64,000 nucleotides of DNA from Myrmaecium sp. VS I D KN 1 (taxonomy: Eukaryota > Ascomycota > Dothideomycetes > Valsariales > Valsariaceae). Positions within the stretch are counted from its first letter, which is position 1. Each line of letters begins with the position of its first letter. Positions 46,428-60,000 of the stretch are shown here, one piece after another. The notes beneath the pieces were generated by a model. It was not told where the DNA came from. It did no database searches and was given only the letters and a program-made list of their open reading frames with translations. A program made the translations under genes and the position numbers. The stretch lies in the NCBI GenBank assembly GCA_019775845.1, contig JADQAV010000048.1:1-64000 (forward strand), given 5' to 3'.

Positions 46428-48610
46428 ATGGGCAGCCTTCCGTGTGAGTTATCGTCGACAACGACCCTGAGATCTAGTCGGTCCGTTAACTTGGCTTAGA
46501 CTACGTGGTGACACTTCGGTCTCTCGACGCAAAGGACACACGCCTTGCCATCCGGACTTTTGTCATCAAGCCGAACAAGCCTCAACCTATCGGCCGTTCG
46601 TCGAACAACACTCACAAGCGGTTACAGTGCGCGGGGGACAATGCCTATATCGATTCCCCGGTCGTCTCCAGGGAGCACGCAGTGATGACAACCAATTCGG
46701 TTACCGGCGTGAGAAATGGTCTCTCTAGCTGAGTCCGTAAGTGACTGACTTGGTATCTTCGCAGCATCCTACGGTCTACATTCGGGACCTTGGCTCGATG
46801 CACGGCACGTCGGTGAATGAGACGCCTCTTACCGCCCATCGCGACTTCAAACTCAAAAACGGAGACGTTCTGAAGTTCGGCACGACAATCATGAGAGATA
46901 CCCGTGAGTAGATGCCCAGCCGCATCATGACGTCTTTCCTGTCTCTAAACTAGTATAGATACGTATCACTGTTCAAAATTTGAATACACCGCCTATCTAG
47001 ACTTCGAAAGACTTGAAACAGAAGTTAGTTCTGAACTCAAGGCCTCCAGAATCTACTCTGTCCCACCAGTCGAATCTTCCGACGATGAAGAGGATGTGGA
47101 GGATGGGCGTTCTGACAGCAGTGAGGTGTCAGAGCTTGATTCCAACTCGTCAGACTCTCATGGAGCCGATCTCCATGAGGGAGCATATCGCGATGCCTGG
47201 TTGGAATATTGTAACGAAGGTTCTGAGAAAATCATCGCCCAGATGGGGAAGAAAGTCTCTACTGGCGAAAGCATGTCGGAAGGTTTGCCAGAAGTCGAGG
47301 CCAATCATTCCTCTGAGCGTTCCCATGAAGGCGACTTCACCGATAAATATGATATTGAAGACGAAGGTGAGATGGAGTACGAAAGAGAGACGGGGGACAT
47401 TGATGTCTCTGCTCCCCGAACGCCACAGCCAGAAGATCGTCGTTCCGCGGGTTCTACAGGACACCGTCCATCCTACCCTGCGGTCTTTGACGCAACGCGG
47501 CTTATCGACAAAGAGGACTTCTGTCAACGCGCAGCATCAGAAGCCCTATCTTGCAATAGCGAGGAGTCCGGAGATGAAAAGGAGGCGGTCGATGAACTAG
47601 AAGTCTCCCGACCACCTTCACGGTCGGCGTCCCCAGGGTTCAAAGGCAATTGCTCAGCGACAGAAGCCTGGACTGTCCCTACTATCCCTTCCAACAAGAC
47701 TCCAGAGGTCATTCCATTTTCGCAGCCCCCGGTTTGCTCGGACTACAAACCGAAATCACCGGCCGTGAGCTGCTATCAGATGTCTGTTCAGTCTCAGGAT
47801 GCCTCATCCTCTGTCCAGAACAGTCCCCGGCTCGCGCCGAAGAATTCAGCTTTCCCTCCATATACGTTCTCTCCACGTTTCTCATCGCCCTATACATCTG
47901 GCTTGGAGAGTGGTATGTCTCGCCGCTACGATAACCCTCTCTATAACTCCCTTTACGGTCGCACCGATCCTTCATTGTCACGTGTAATTGTGAATGGAGA
48001 GGGCTCTAGCGAACGTCCCTCTGCGCCAATGTCGGTGCAGAGTCTGATCAATTCCGCTGTGGAACCAATGGAAGATAAACGCGATATACCATACACCCGC
48101 TGGGATCAACTGCCGGAGTTGGCACCTACCAAGCGTAGCTATGCTCCTCTACATGTGAAGCCTGCGGAGCAGTGGACCGCGTATGAACCTGAGAAAGACA
48201 TTCTTGCCGATATGTTTGGTGAGTCTTCCGAAGCCGTGGGAAATGGGGCCAAAGGAATCGATAGTCATGACATGATAGCAGCGCCTTCATACTCGGTTAA
48301 GCCAGCAAGTAAGCGTAACATTGGCGAGATCTCGACCGACGATGAAACCATGCTCAATCATGCCGGAAATGTCAACAGGCGTGATTCAATCCTTGAGAAC
48401 AACCAGATGAACCTTCAGCAGCCACGTGTGGATGCCGCGGACAAAGTTGAAACGGAAGACCCTCCACAGAAGAGGATCAAGATCAGTCCCGACGACTCTA
48501 AGCCTGCGGGCTCTAGTAGGCTCAAGGCGGCAGTCGCCTTCAGTGCTGGCATAGCTGTTGGTGCAATTGGCACATTCGGCCTCCTGATCTCTCTTCCGGA
48601 TGTTTCCTAG
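46428..48610 (+). CDS. FHA-domain protein with C-terminal membrane anchor
   Basis: Four exons: 46428-46443, 46500-46708, 46765-46903 and 46959-48610; phases agree (671 aa). The FHA domain fills roughly residues 5-130: LRSLDAK, then IGRSSNNTHK, SPVVSREHAVM, IRDLGSMHGTSVNE and LKNGDVLKFG. The phosphothreonine-binding Arg, Ser, His and Asn positions are present. The long middle is acidic and Ser/Pro-rich and appears disordered. The last 30 residues (LKAAVAFSAGIAVGAIGTFGLLISL) form one hydrophobic helix, so the protein looks tail-anchored with its FHA domain in the cytosol. FHA plus tail anchor recalls SLMAP/Far9-type STRIPAK components, but no long coiled coil is visible, so that identity is not claimed. 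Confidence 0.87.
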
Positions 48611-50983
48611 ACGAAAGGTAAACGTCGCCGATACATGTTTCCTTTCCAACCGCGTCAGAAGTCGGTCTCAGCTAATTGTGCTTCAAGCTGTTGCGACGAA
48701 TGCACACGGTCCCGCCCGCTGCTCGATGTCCTTCTCCCGGACAATGCCAACCTCAGTGTTGGGCACAGGTGGTCAGGATGAAGCCCTGCTTCCGTACTGG
48801 CGTTGATTATGCCCGGAAATGGGCGGTCGGGGTTGCTGTTTTCATCATGGAACTGACCGGAGAATGGCGAATTCGGGAGCACACGATCGCGCACACTCCT
48901 TATCAGTCAAATGGTTGCTTTGGGCGGTTCTCTTTCGTACTTTCATCCATTTGGCAACCTTTCGTTCTCCCTGCGGGCCTCCTCGCATTATGTGCGCTTT
49001 TTCCAGACTTTATTTTATATTTACTTGAATCGGATATGCAGTAAATGCTTTGCCTCATCACTATACCTTTTATCTTTTAACTGGCTCTTGAGGGCACACC
49101 TCCCCAATCTATACCGAGTTGCATCTCGATATGCGCGTCTATCGATACGTCGCACGTGGGCTCGTCCGTCTTCCGACCTCACACTGGCAGCCGCAGAATA
49201 CGGAGCGAAGGCACCAGGCCCTATTGAAGGCCAGGCAGTGACATTGACAGCTTCATATTTCCGGGTCTTATGATCGATTTCTGTGCAGCAACTTGCACCC
49301 TCTCTGGTATGTAACGCTGTGGGTTCCCGTCTTCCATGCTTTCACGACGGTCTCAGCATCTCCAGCCCTGTAAGCGATCCTCAACCATCCTTCACGACGA
49401 ATATGACTATAAGCTGGGCACGATCTGATAGGCCTGATCTTACTTTATACCTTATCCTTTCGAATGATCAGCCGACTAACATCGCCGTCCGGTCCATCGT
49501 CACCTGTTGTGTTCCCCGATACCATCATAGTTCGCCCCGGTTCTCGGGAGGCGGCGCTCGCTTCTCAAACACTCTATGGGCTTCACTATCTTTATTCATT
49601 CCTTGTCAAAAGCCTTTTTGAACTTTCTCGAGGTCTTTCCCACTCATTCTGAAAGCCGTGTCCAATCCTATTAGGGAATGACGGGTACTAGAATGCCTCA
49701 GCCCACTCTCCAAGCGCTAAACTTACTTTTCTGTTGCACAAGCTGCAAGACTCGATCCCGCAAGAAGCCACGGACATGATGCTCTGTCCGCCGTGCCGGG
49801 TCGCATACAGAAGTTTCCCACTGGAGTTCAAACTGGCGGACGAAGGATTTATGATGCCTCATTGCCTTTTTCTCGGCTTTGGCTCCTGCCCGCGCTTCCA
49901 TCCCAACTTCAGAACGCATGTTCATGGTCAACAACGTCATTTCAGAACCTCTACAAGGGCGAACGCTACGGGGGGTCCGCATCCCATGTCGACCTGGGTG
50001 TAATGCGACTCGAGTTTCGACCCGGGTCTTCCCAGTCCGCCACCATCAGTTCATGCAGCCGCGCACAATATCATCCTCGTGGCGACGCTGACACATGCTC
50101 GCAGCAACGCCACAGCCCCTGCCACGAATCACATTCGCCGAGCATCGAAAGCTTGCTGGCTGGCGTGTGATTCTGACGGTATAATCCGACCGACTGCGTC
50201 TCTCGTCCGTCATCGCCAGCGTCCCAGCTCGGGAACGGTTAGGATCACCCTGCCAGTTCCTACCGCGCTGCCCTGAGCAAGGGGCATACCACGGTTCAGT
50301 TTGCTTGTCGGTAATGACAGCGGCCCCCTCCGAGTAACCAGAACGTCCTCCCGTATCCGGAAACGTTCACGGTTCTCGGTCATAGCGGCTGAACAGCAGC
50401 ATGCGCGTCCGAGGAGCTGTCATCTCCCGGAGAACTTGCAGCAGCTTGTACTAACTTAGACTTTGGACTTCCAGTTTCAACCTGACAAGGCCTTCGTCCG
50501 TTCAAGGGGCCAAGATAGACCTTCCGATTAGCTGAAAGGATAAACTCTGAGGATTTGCCCTAGATGGTGTACAATGAGAGTGAATGGAAGGACACTCGTC
50601 GTCCTGCTGACCACGGTTTGAGCGGTTCGGACATCCTTTCCCTGAAGAATTCACGTCTTGTCTGCCAGCCTGCTCGGACAACGCATCAAGCCTTGGCGGT
50701 TCCAACATGAAGCAGAAGAACCAAAACGTCAGGTTGCACATCGTGGGCTTCCGGACTGGGCCAAGTGCCGAGTACTTAAAGGTGTGCCATGGCCTCCCTT
50801 TGCAGGCTTTTAGCAAGTCGTTCAACATCCTTACTTCGCCCGCCTTTTCGGTCAAAGACACTTGTTCCAAAGAGGATTTTCGGTCAACCGCTACTATATT
50901 TGGTTGCTCTGCCGCTCAGACTTTGTTGGCAGCTCTCGGTTTATACATTCACTTCTCATACAATCATTCGAATCCGCTTCGAT
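48611..50983. other. Intergenic region, no gene recognised
   Basis: About 2.4 kb. Several frames of 70-125 codons occur but overlap one another and show neither domains nor codon bias. A promoter for the small cysteine-rich gene must lie at the right end. Confidence 0.45.
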
Positions 50984-51359
50984 ATGTCTTCCTCATCAAC
51001 CTCCGCGTCCGCTGCAACAGCTTCACCAACGTTCGCGGCTTACAACTGCATCAGCGGCCACAATATCAAGGCTTGCACAGTCTGTGCAGGTCACCCTAGG
51101 GGCGAACTCTAGTATGTACCATCAGCCCCCATGTCTTGATCTTCACGCATTTCTCTCCCCTCGCCCCTCACACCGGGAGGTGTCATTATGTTCACCTCCA
51201 GCCGTATGTTCCCTACTCGAGCATTTGAACAAAGCATACTGATCAGATATGTACTTTAGCAAATGCCGAGGCGTTCCGTGCACCCATTGTATGGGCAAAG
51301 GGACGGTTTGGACCATCTGCGCCCACTGTCGCGGACGCGGTTGTTCGAAGCTTCGCTAG
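50984..51359 (+). CDS. Small cysteine-rich protein with CxxCxGxG-like motifs (75 aa)
   Basis: Two exons: 50984-51111 and 51260-51359. The donor is GTATGT, the acceptor TTTAG, the intron 148 bp and the junction phase 2, giving GELYKCRGVPC. After a Ser/Thr/Ala-rich start (MSSSSTSASAATASPTFAAY) the protein is packed with CxxC pairs: CTVCAGHPRG, CTHCMGKG and CAHCRGRG, plus single Cys residues in NCISGH, KCRGVPC and GCSK. CxxCxGxG is the zinc-binding unit of the DnaJ cysteine-rich domain, so this looks like a free-standing small zinc protein. No J domain, signal peptide or membrane segment is present. The DnaJ resemblance is seen; zinc binding and any chaperone or thiol function are inferred. It is not an annotated family known to me. 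Confidence 0.72.
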
Positions 51360-54070
51360 ACCGATCAAAGGACTCGGAGAAGACCGCCAGCATATCCTTG
51401 ACTGCCGGTCTCCTTGCTCAGCCGATCTTCCTCACGGTCTCTTTCCTCTGTTTTCCTGTTCCTTCCATGGCAAAGTCTCGCCATAGAGATTGCTGCGGTG
51501 GGATGTNNGCTCACGCCTATCCCTGCCCCCGACACTCTTCGCCATGAGCTGAATGATCGGAGAAAGAACAAGTAAAAAAAGGAAACGGGAACATTTCGGT
51601 CACAGTAACGACGTCATGTATCACCCCTGTATCCTTACACGCTATATATTTTCACTTTAGCATAGCTAGCAACCATATACTTACCCATCTTGCGTAAGCA
51701 AGGCACACCTGACATATGTCTCCATGCTGTTTCCGCGTCTGCCCCAGAACCCCTTTCCGGAATGGCATGGGAGCAGTTCCTTCTTCTCCGAACTCCCTTG
51801 CTCCAACACCACACCAAACCTGTTCCTGAAAAGCCATACCCATTCCCGTTCCACACAGGCGACACGACGCAAGAAGTCGCCCCTGTCAAGGCCCATCCTG
51901 ACTTCCGTCCTGGACAGGGCAAGGCAGGAAAATCACATCATTTTCTTCTTATGGATGCATGGAACGGACAGGGAGAAAGGGCGTTCGTCCGTACCTTACA
52001 TGACCTTCCTCGTACCCACTGAAGCGGGTTCTTGTTCCGAGATTCACTGTGCAGGTTGGCCGCGTACTTTCTCCCTTGTAAACCCCCTGCTTGATGGAAC
52101 CCGAAGGGAAGAAAGCAGATCACCCGCCTTAAAGAAAAGGGAACAACAGCTTCCGGATCGCCCCAAGAACGCAGTTCCGGGCCTGCAACCACCTTCCCCC
52201 TGGTCTGCGGGACCCAGCCTGCCGGAAGACAACAAAAACAACAATGACGATCATCACGAAGATAACCACACCATCGGGTCCCAACTTGCACTGAACCCAC
52301 AAAACACCCAGAAACGGACGAGTCATTCGGAAACAGGGTGGCTCCCCTGCCCCAGGGCACCGGGCAAGGTCCAAACTTTTCCCCGTTACCTCTCTTTCCC
52401 GTTCCTGAGCGGCTGGTTACCCGATCATCCAACAGGGGGCTGAAGAGAGGAAGGGTGTTAGGTAGGGGAACAGAGAAAGACCATCTCCCTCTCTCTCTCT
52501 CTCTCTCTCGCGAAACACAGCATCTTTTCCCCTTCTCTTCTCCCCTTTCCTTACCTCACTCCCTGAACCAAACCGTCGGGAAAAACCAGCCGAACACCAT
52601 ACCTACACCGCCACGCTTCCGCGCCGCTCCGGGGCAATCTATTCCAAACCGCATGTGACGGGTACCCGCCGCGTCGGGCAGCGTCTGACCGCCCGCTTCC
52701 CTGCCCCTGGCTTTCGGCGAACAGGGGTGGACGGGAGGAGGGGGCGTTGTTACTTGTTCCTTGCTTCCTCGGACCTTCTATTCGTGCCTTTCCCTTCGCC
52801 TTGCACTCTCCAGCACAGCGCTCTAGGGATGTGGTTTTGGGAGAAGCAGGCTGAATAAAGCTGTACGATGCTGCAAGGGGCGTGGTCGCTCTTTTTACCG
52901 TCTGACCTCATACCTTACTCACATACACACACGTCGCGGTGCTGACCAGGTAATGGCCCCTATTCAGTGCAGCCCGGACAAGTGAGGAAAGAAGAGGGAT
53001 GTCCCGCATACCTTACCATGGTATCGTCATCAAGGCTTCACTGAAGCAAAATAAAAAGCAAAAAACAGGGAGGTTGCGCCTTGTGTAGATCCGCATATCC
53101 CGTCAAAACCTGGCGTGCGTGCGTGAACCGGGAGGAGAGGCTGAAACAGAGTGGGAAGTTCCGCTCGAAGCAGAAGGGAAGTAAGCCAGAAGAGGTTGAC
53201 ACCCATTCCCGGACAGCAACAGTAATATTGCTATGCTCTCCCCTTTACTCCGGGAATACATCTTCCGAGGGCTGCGTAGGAGCTCGCAGGGAACATAGAA
53301 TGGCAGGCTTGGAAGGAAAAAGGCCGCCTTTTCCCACTCTTGGTGTTATCCGTTTCTCGTCCAGTTCCTCCTCTGCCTTCCCCGATACTAGCTCTGTACA
53401 TGTCCTCCCTGTGGGAAAGCTCTATGGGATCGAGTTGTACAGTACTTTTTTAGGTCTCATGAAACCTCCCCTCTTTCCTTCTACCCCGGTCAGTTGGGAG
53501 GGATTACTGAGTATCTCATGGCTTCGAATCGTCTTGCTTATTCCAGCTCCTATAAGTCTCACTGTCTAGCTGAGCGCTGAACGTTCTAATAGCAAAGCAA
53601 CTGTGATCTCACGCTTCCTGGCCGAAATGAACATATAACGGAATATTGAATTACTACATCTACCGAAAGCGAAAGAGAAACAGAGAAGAAACCAGCTCTT
53701 GTAATACCACCCAATTTAGACCAGTATTACATATCCATACAGGCGTACATGTAAACACAAGAGCCCATCCAAATCCCAATCTTCTCTCCCGAGCATGAAA
53801 AAGGTCTCCCATTATCGCCCGGATTTTCTATAACTTTCATTCGTGAACCAATGGCCCGCGCCTCCGTCTTCCGATGAGCAAATTGAGTGCCTCCGGCAAA
53901 TAAGAGAAGAAGGAGAAAGAAAATTGAGACAAATTTAACCTTTCCTCCATCATTCCCAGGCGAATTGATAAAGAAAAATACATAAGAGAAAGGAAAGAGA
54001 AGAAATAAAAGAAAAAGTAGAAATACAAACGCAAACACAATTCAAAGTAAAGACAATCAAGGACCTGCAC
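51360..54070. other. Intergenic region with a 2-base gap and a CT microsatellite
   Basis: Contains N at 51507-51508 and a CT dinucleotide run at about 52487-52509. A 239-codon frame at 51724-52443 has no domain or ordered stretch and is not annotated. Nothing else is supportable. The right end is the 3' region of the giant minus-strand gene. Confidence 0.5.
52487..52509. repeat. CT dinucleotide microsatellite
   Basis: An uninterrupted CT run of about 23 bp. Confidence 0.85.
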
Positions 54071-57000
54071 CTACACCGCACTAACACTCCTCTTAAACAA
54101 GCCCATCAAGCCCTTCTTATCCGCCTCGGGCGAAATCGGCGAAGCAACATCCTTCTTCCTCGGCCGCTCCCGATGACGATGGTGATCCGTCTCCACCCTC
54201 TTCAGCTTCGGCCTCTCCTGCTCCTTCTCCCTGCCCTCTTTCTCCAGCCTCTCCTTCTCCCTTCCCTCCCTCTCCGGTATAGACCTCTCGGCACTCCTCT
54301 CGCGCCGACGATGCGCGCGGCCGTCGTCCTTGCGGCTGTGATGTCGCTCGGGTCTTCGGCGTTCTCTCTCCTCGGGCCCTTCTTTCTCCCTGAGCCTTTC
54401 TTTTTCATTAAGCTTCTCCCTCTCCTTTAGTCTCTCTTCCTCCCTGAGCCTCTCTCTCTCCCTGAACCTCTCTTTCTCCCTCAGCCTCTCTTTCTCAAGG
54501 AGCTTCTCTTCCTCCCTAAGTCTCTCTTTCTTCCGCCGCTTCTCTTTCTCATCAAATCTCTCCTTCTCCCGCCGTCTCTCCCTCTCCTTCTCCCTGTCAT
54601 GCTCCCGTCCACCCGCTCTCCTCCCCTCATCCCTTTCCTTTCCCTTCTCGCGCCGCTTCTCGCGCTCCCTCTCCTCGCGTCTTGACATCGTAGGGTCTGC
54701 GCCCGGAAATACCAGACTGCTTACAAAAGAACCCCCCGCCAACCCATCCAACGGCGTCACCGGCTCGAACAAGTCGTCCAGCAACTCCTCCGGTGGGGAC
54801 ACCACTTCTGCTTCCTCAGTGGGCACCGGCGGTATGTCTGGCTTTGCATCTTGCGGATCTGGCACGACGTGCTGCTCGACCACAGCATCCTCCTTCTCCC
54901 TCCTCCGCCGTCGATCCTCTTTCTTCCGCTGATGCTCCGCCTCCTCCTCCGGTGGACGCTCAGCACGGTGTCGTCGGCGCTGTTGGCGGACATGCTCGCG
55001 GTCGCTGGCCGAGGAGCTGCCGGGGTGATTGCGACTGCTGTCCCTCGTGCGCAGCTCATGGTCTTTACGAAGTGAGGAGGAGCGGTGGGTGGGGGGTTCG
55101 CGGTCGCGGGTGGAGGGCCGGTGGTGGTGTTCTTTCTCTTTTCCCTTCGACGATGGAGGGCGGTGGGCTTCTTTATCTTTCGACGATGACGGTCGGTAGG
55201 CCTCCTTGTCCTTGGACGATGACGACGGGCGGTGACTGTCTTTAACCGAGGACGGGCGGTCGACGCTGCTGCTCGATGGTCTTGGGGCCTCAGCAACAGG
55301 GCGAGAGAACGGAATCAGGGGTGGCGGAGGAGCGGCGATGGGGCGGCCGATGAGGAAGTCCTTGGTCTTGTGCAGGAGAGTGGCACGGCGGTTGGCTTGA
55401 TCGTCCATCTCAGCTTCACGGATGCTGTCACGGCGTTCGGGTTCGCGGCGCAGGAGAGCCGCGGCGGCTTCAGCGTCCTCCCTCTCCTTCTGTCGCCGTT
55501 TCCGCTCCATCTCGGCTGCCTGCTCTTCCAGCGCGCGCTCCTTCCTCTTGAGCTTGTGGAATTCTTCGTTTAGGCGGCGCTTTTCTCGTTCGACCTTGGC
55601 GGCGAGCTCTTCGGCTTCTTCCTTTTGTCGACGGATCTCCTCTGCCTGCCGCCGTGCTTCCGCTTCTTCCTCCGCCCTTCTCCGCGCTTCCTCCTCCGCC
55701 TTCCTCCGCGCTTCGGCCTCTTCGCGGGCCCTCCGCTCCTCTCGGCGCCTACGTCTGGCTTCTTTCTCCTCATCGCTCTTCAACCTATGTCCACTCTTTT
55801 CTCTCTCCTTCTCCTTGCCCCTGCTCTTGTCTTTTGGAGGCTTGCTCCTTTCCACTTCTTCACTCTCAAATCCCTGCGCAGAAGTGCTTTCCTTCCGCAT
55901 CTTACCCAGAGCCGGTCGCCCGCCCGACGCACTCACGTTGCTATGTCTTCTGACCCAACCATCCGAGACGGATGCTCGCCGTTGTCGTCTCGACGGAGGA
56001 GCGGTGGTCGGCGGAGTATCGTCTGCAATGGCGGACTCGCCTTGGGCTGCTTCTTCCGCTGCCACTGCCGTTGGTGCAAGAGTTTCCGGTGCTGCAGGTT
56101 CTGCAGGTATACTCTCAGCTGGAACATCAGGCTCCGCCGGTTTCGCAGACTCAATCGGCGCATCCTCAGCAGTAGCCTCTTCTCTCGTTACCTCCGGCTC
56201 TGGAGCAGCAGCTGCCGGAACATCTGGCTCAGCCTCAGGTGCTGGTTCCTCTTCGATCACCTCAGGCTCGAGCGAGGTTTCTTCCTTTGCAGCCTCCGGT
56301 TCTGCAGGTTCGTTTACCGCAGGAGTCAGCTCCTGTGCCGCAACCGCTAGAGCCACAGTTTCCGCGGGCGCAGGATCTTCTTCTTTCGACTCGGCATCAG
56401 CAGTCGTATCGTTGTCGGCTGCTACTTCTCCCGCAGGCGTTTCATCCTTTGCAGGTTCTGTTGTAGCAGCAGATTCTGGTTGGGGTTGCTCTTCGACAGG
56501 AGCATCTGGCGAAGCTGTCTCTTCGGAAGTGGTGTCTGGCTGATCTGACTCGTCAGCAGGAGCATCTTCTTCAGCAGGCTTCCCGGGCGAGGCTTCTTCA
56601 GAGTCGTCTGATTCAGGCTTCTGGGACTCAGGCTTCGCTGCAGCGGAGGCTTCTTGCTCAGGCGGCCCTGCATCTGCAGGAATTTCTGACGGGCCTGTCT
56701 CTTCGATGGCAGCTTCTGCTTGGTCTTTCTCTTCTGTTGGACCCGACTCATCAGAAGAAGGTTCCGCTTGGACTTGCTCCTCAGCAGGTGCTTCTTCCTC
56801 AACCGACCCCTCGGGCGCTGCTTCTTCTTCACCAGCTTCAGATGCATCGGCCTTGGTCTTCGGAGGTTCAGCCCCTTCCTTGAACGTTTCGACCTCCGCT
56901 GATGGTTCGTCTTTGTCATCCTCAGTCTGCACTGCAGCATCGGTTGTAACAGCAACATCAGGCACCGGCTCCTCTTTCGCGTCTTCGGGCTGAGGCGCTG

Positions 57001-60000
57001 CAACAAGCTCTTCACTCGCGAGCTCCGGCTCGGCGGGTGTCGACTCTTCCGCGGTAGCTTTAGGTTCGGTATCCGCAGAGGGCTCGGACGGTGTCTCGGT
57101 CGGAGCGTCCGCGAGTGAATCCTCTTCTGTGGCCGGCTCGGTGTCCCCGGGTGGTTCTGCAGCCAAGCTGTCTTCGGCCTTTGCATCTCCAGGCTCGTCT
57201 TTTGAGGAGCCATCCGAAACAGAGTCATCGTCAGCTTTAGCCGTCTCGGCAGCTGCAGGTGCTTCCGGAAGAGTACTATCTTCCGCATTGGCTTCGGGGG
57301 CCGCCACGGGGTCCTCCTTCGGAGTTTCATCAGGAACAGGGGCATCTTCTGCAGGCTCTTCTGCTTTCTCCTCTTTCGCGTCCTCAGGCGCCGCCTCGGC
57401 TTCGGCCTCGATCTCCTTCTTGACCTCCTCCACCGGAGGTGCCGAGTCCGCTTCACCGTCCGCAGGGGCGTTGTCATTCTTGTCCTCGTCACCAGCATCT
57501 CCCTCCTCCTGAGGAATCTCAGTCTCAGCAGGTGCCTCAGCAGCATCCTCCGGCGTGCCTTCGTTCTCGCTGTCTGTGGCGTCTGGTGATGTCTCGGACT
57601 CGGCTGCCGCTGTGGAATCTGCAGCTTCAGCTGGAGCAGTACTCTCTTCAGCCGGAGCAGTGCTTTGCTCAGCTTCTGCTGAAGCGGCAGGCTCTTCCGC
57701 CGCTGAAGTAGGTTCTTCGGCTGGTGCAGTAGGTTCTTCCGCTGGTGCAGTAGGTACTTCCGTCGCAGCCGCAGGCTCTTCCGGCGAGGTGCTTGTCTCC
57801 TCTGCTTGAGGAGCAGTCTCCTCTGCCGTAGCAGTTTCAACAGTCTCCTCAGCAGCAGCAGCTTCCTCAGCTTCAGCAGGAGGAGCAGGATCTTCACTTT
57901 CCTTCTCCTCCTCATGCTTTCCCTCCTCACCACCCTCATCATCCTTCTTCTCCTCATCATCCCCACCGGAAGCAGTTGGAGGCTCCTTGCTCTTCTCGTC
58001 ATCAGCCTCCTTACTTTCCTCAGCATCCACCTGCTTCTCCTCCACCCCCTCATCTTCAGCAGCGTCATCATCCCCTTCAGCCGCCACAGGCTGTGCCGCG
58101 TCTTCCTCTGGGGCATCGCCACCCTCGTTAACCTCTTCCTCGCCTTCTCCAGACGCGGGCGACGGAGGGGCCGCTTCAGCCTGCTCTTCGACGCTCTCCG
58201 ACGCGCCGTCACCGCCCTCATCCACGGGAGCGGGAGTCTCAGCGGTCTGCGACTCAGCTGCATTTTCCTTAGCAGATCCCTCCGCCAACGCCGCATCCGC
58301 GTCAGCGCTTTCTTCTGAGGATACCTGAGTATCCTCTTCCTTCGACAGCGAAGCTTCGTCAGCGGGAGGAGTGTCAGCACCGGCTTCAACGGCATGTTCT
58401 TCCTTCGAAGCCTCCTCAGGAGATCGTTCTTCGCCCGCCGGCGTGGATGCGTCTTCGGCGGCGGGAGCGTCCGCAGCATCTTCGATAGGCTCTTTGGCAT
58501 CTGCTTCCTTCGGAGCTTCCTCGACGGCTTTCTCGTCGTCTGCTGGTGGCGAGGGTTCTTCGGCAGTAGGAGCAGCAGGAGTAGCAGGAGCATTTTCCGT
58601 ATCCTGTGTAGAATCTCCAGGAGCTTCAGCAGAACCTTCTGTACCCGTCTTCGCCTCTGCCGTAGGTTCCGCAGCGGTCTGCACGTCTCCTCCCTTTTCC
58701 TCAGTCGGCGGCTCATCTGCAGCCGGCTCAGATTCTGCCGCCGCCGTAGTTGCATCGCTCTCTTCTTTCCCCGCGTCCTCCTCCGGTGTCGACGGTTCCC
58801 CGCTCCCCTCCGTCTCCACCGTAGAAGCAGATGTTACCGTGCTCCCACCCTCCTCTTTCTCCACACGGTCAGCGGGAGGCGCAGGGTCTGACAACACTTC
58901 GTCCGCTGCAGCAGCAGCTTCTTCCTCCTTCGCGGCAGGAGGGTCCGACGACACTTGCTCCGCAGCAACAGCTACCTCTTCCTCCTTCTCAGCAGTCGGC
59001 CCTGCCGCCTCTTCCGAAGCCACGGACACATCGCCCTCCGAAGTCTCCGGCGCCGGTGGAGTCTGTTCAGCAACTACAGGCTCATCCTCACCCTCCGCCT
59101 CAGCATCTTCTTTTCCGCCACTGCCGGCGGCACCCTTCTTATTCTTCCTCTTCTTCGCCGCCTTCTTTGCGTTTTTCCTCTGCTTCGCTGTGAGTTGCTT
59201 CTCTTCTGCGGGAGCAGGTGGCGGGGGTTGAGGGGTGGCGGGTTCGGTGCTGTTTTGGCTGGCGTCTGGGGTGGGTGTGGGTGCTTCCGCGGGATGGTCA
59301 GCGCCTTTGCTGTTGCTGCTGTTATTGCTGTTGTTATTGTTACCGCCGCCAGTCTTGCTGTTCTTCCCTTTGCCGCCTTTGCCGCCTCTCTTCTTCCGCG
59401 CCGTTTCGCGCGGCTCTTGCACGTCCGCGGCGAAGCGGGCGTGTTTTGCTGTCGGGGAGGTTGGAGAGGTGGGAATAGGGTCGGCGGAGGGAGAGGCATC
59501 TTTGGCGGGGGTGGCATCTTCGGTGACATCGGCTTGCGTTGCTCCGTCCTTGTCAGCACTGTTGTCTTTGGCTGTTTCGTCAGTAGACGCGTCGTTTGTG
59601 GCAGCTTCGGTTTGGGTTGCTTCGTCTTTTCCATCATCGTTAGTGGCGTTTTCGTCTGTAGACGCACCGTCTTTGCCTGCTTCAGCCTTGAGGGTGTCGT
59701 CCTTTTTGATAGTATCTTCAGCGGCATCGTTCTTGACCGTCCCAGTTGTGGCTGCTTCATCTTTGACAGGTTCAGTGTGCGCGGGGTCGTCTGGAGCGTT
59801 GTCGTCTTTACTAGAGCCTTCGACGGCTACTTCGGCTTGAGCAGCATTGCTGTCCTCGGCCGGCCCGTCGCTCTTCGCATCTGCTTCGGATTCAGCAGCA
59901 CTGTCGTCTGCGGCGGGAGTGTCCTTGACAGCATCGTCCTTGGGAGCATCTGCTTCGGCTTCAGCAGCACCCTCATCTTTGGCGGCTCCTACGTCTTCCG

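Noticed and set aside
49698-50170. Opposed frames (94 codons minus, 89-125 codons plus) considered as a small mitochondrial protein gene
   Set aside because: No LYR or CHCH motif, no splice model, and equal quality on both strands.
51724-52443. 239-codon plus-strand frame
   Set aside because: No ordered region, domain, codon bias or splice context. Overlapping frames of similar quality exist on the other strand.
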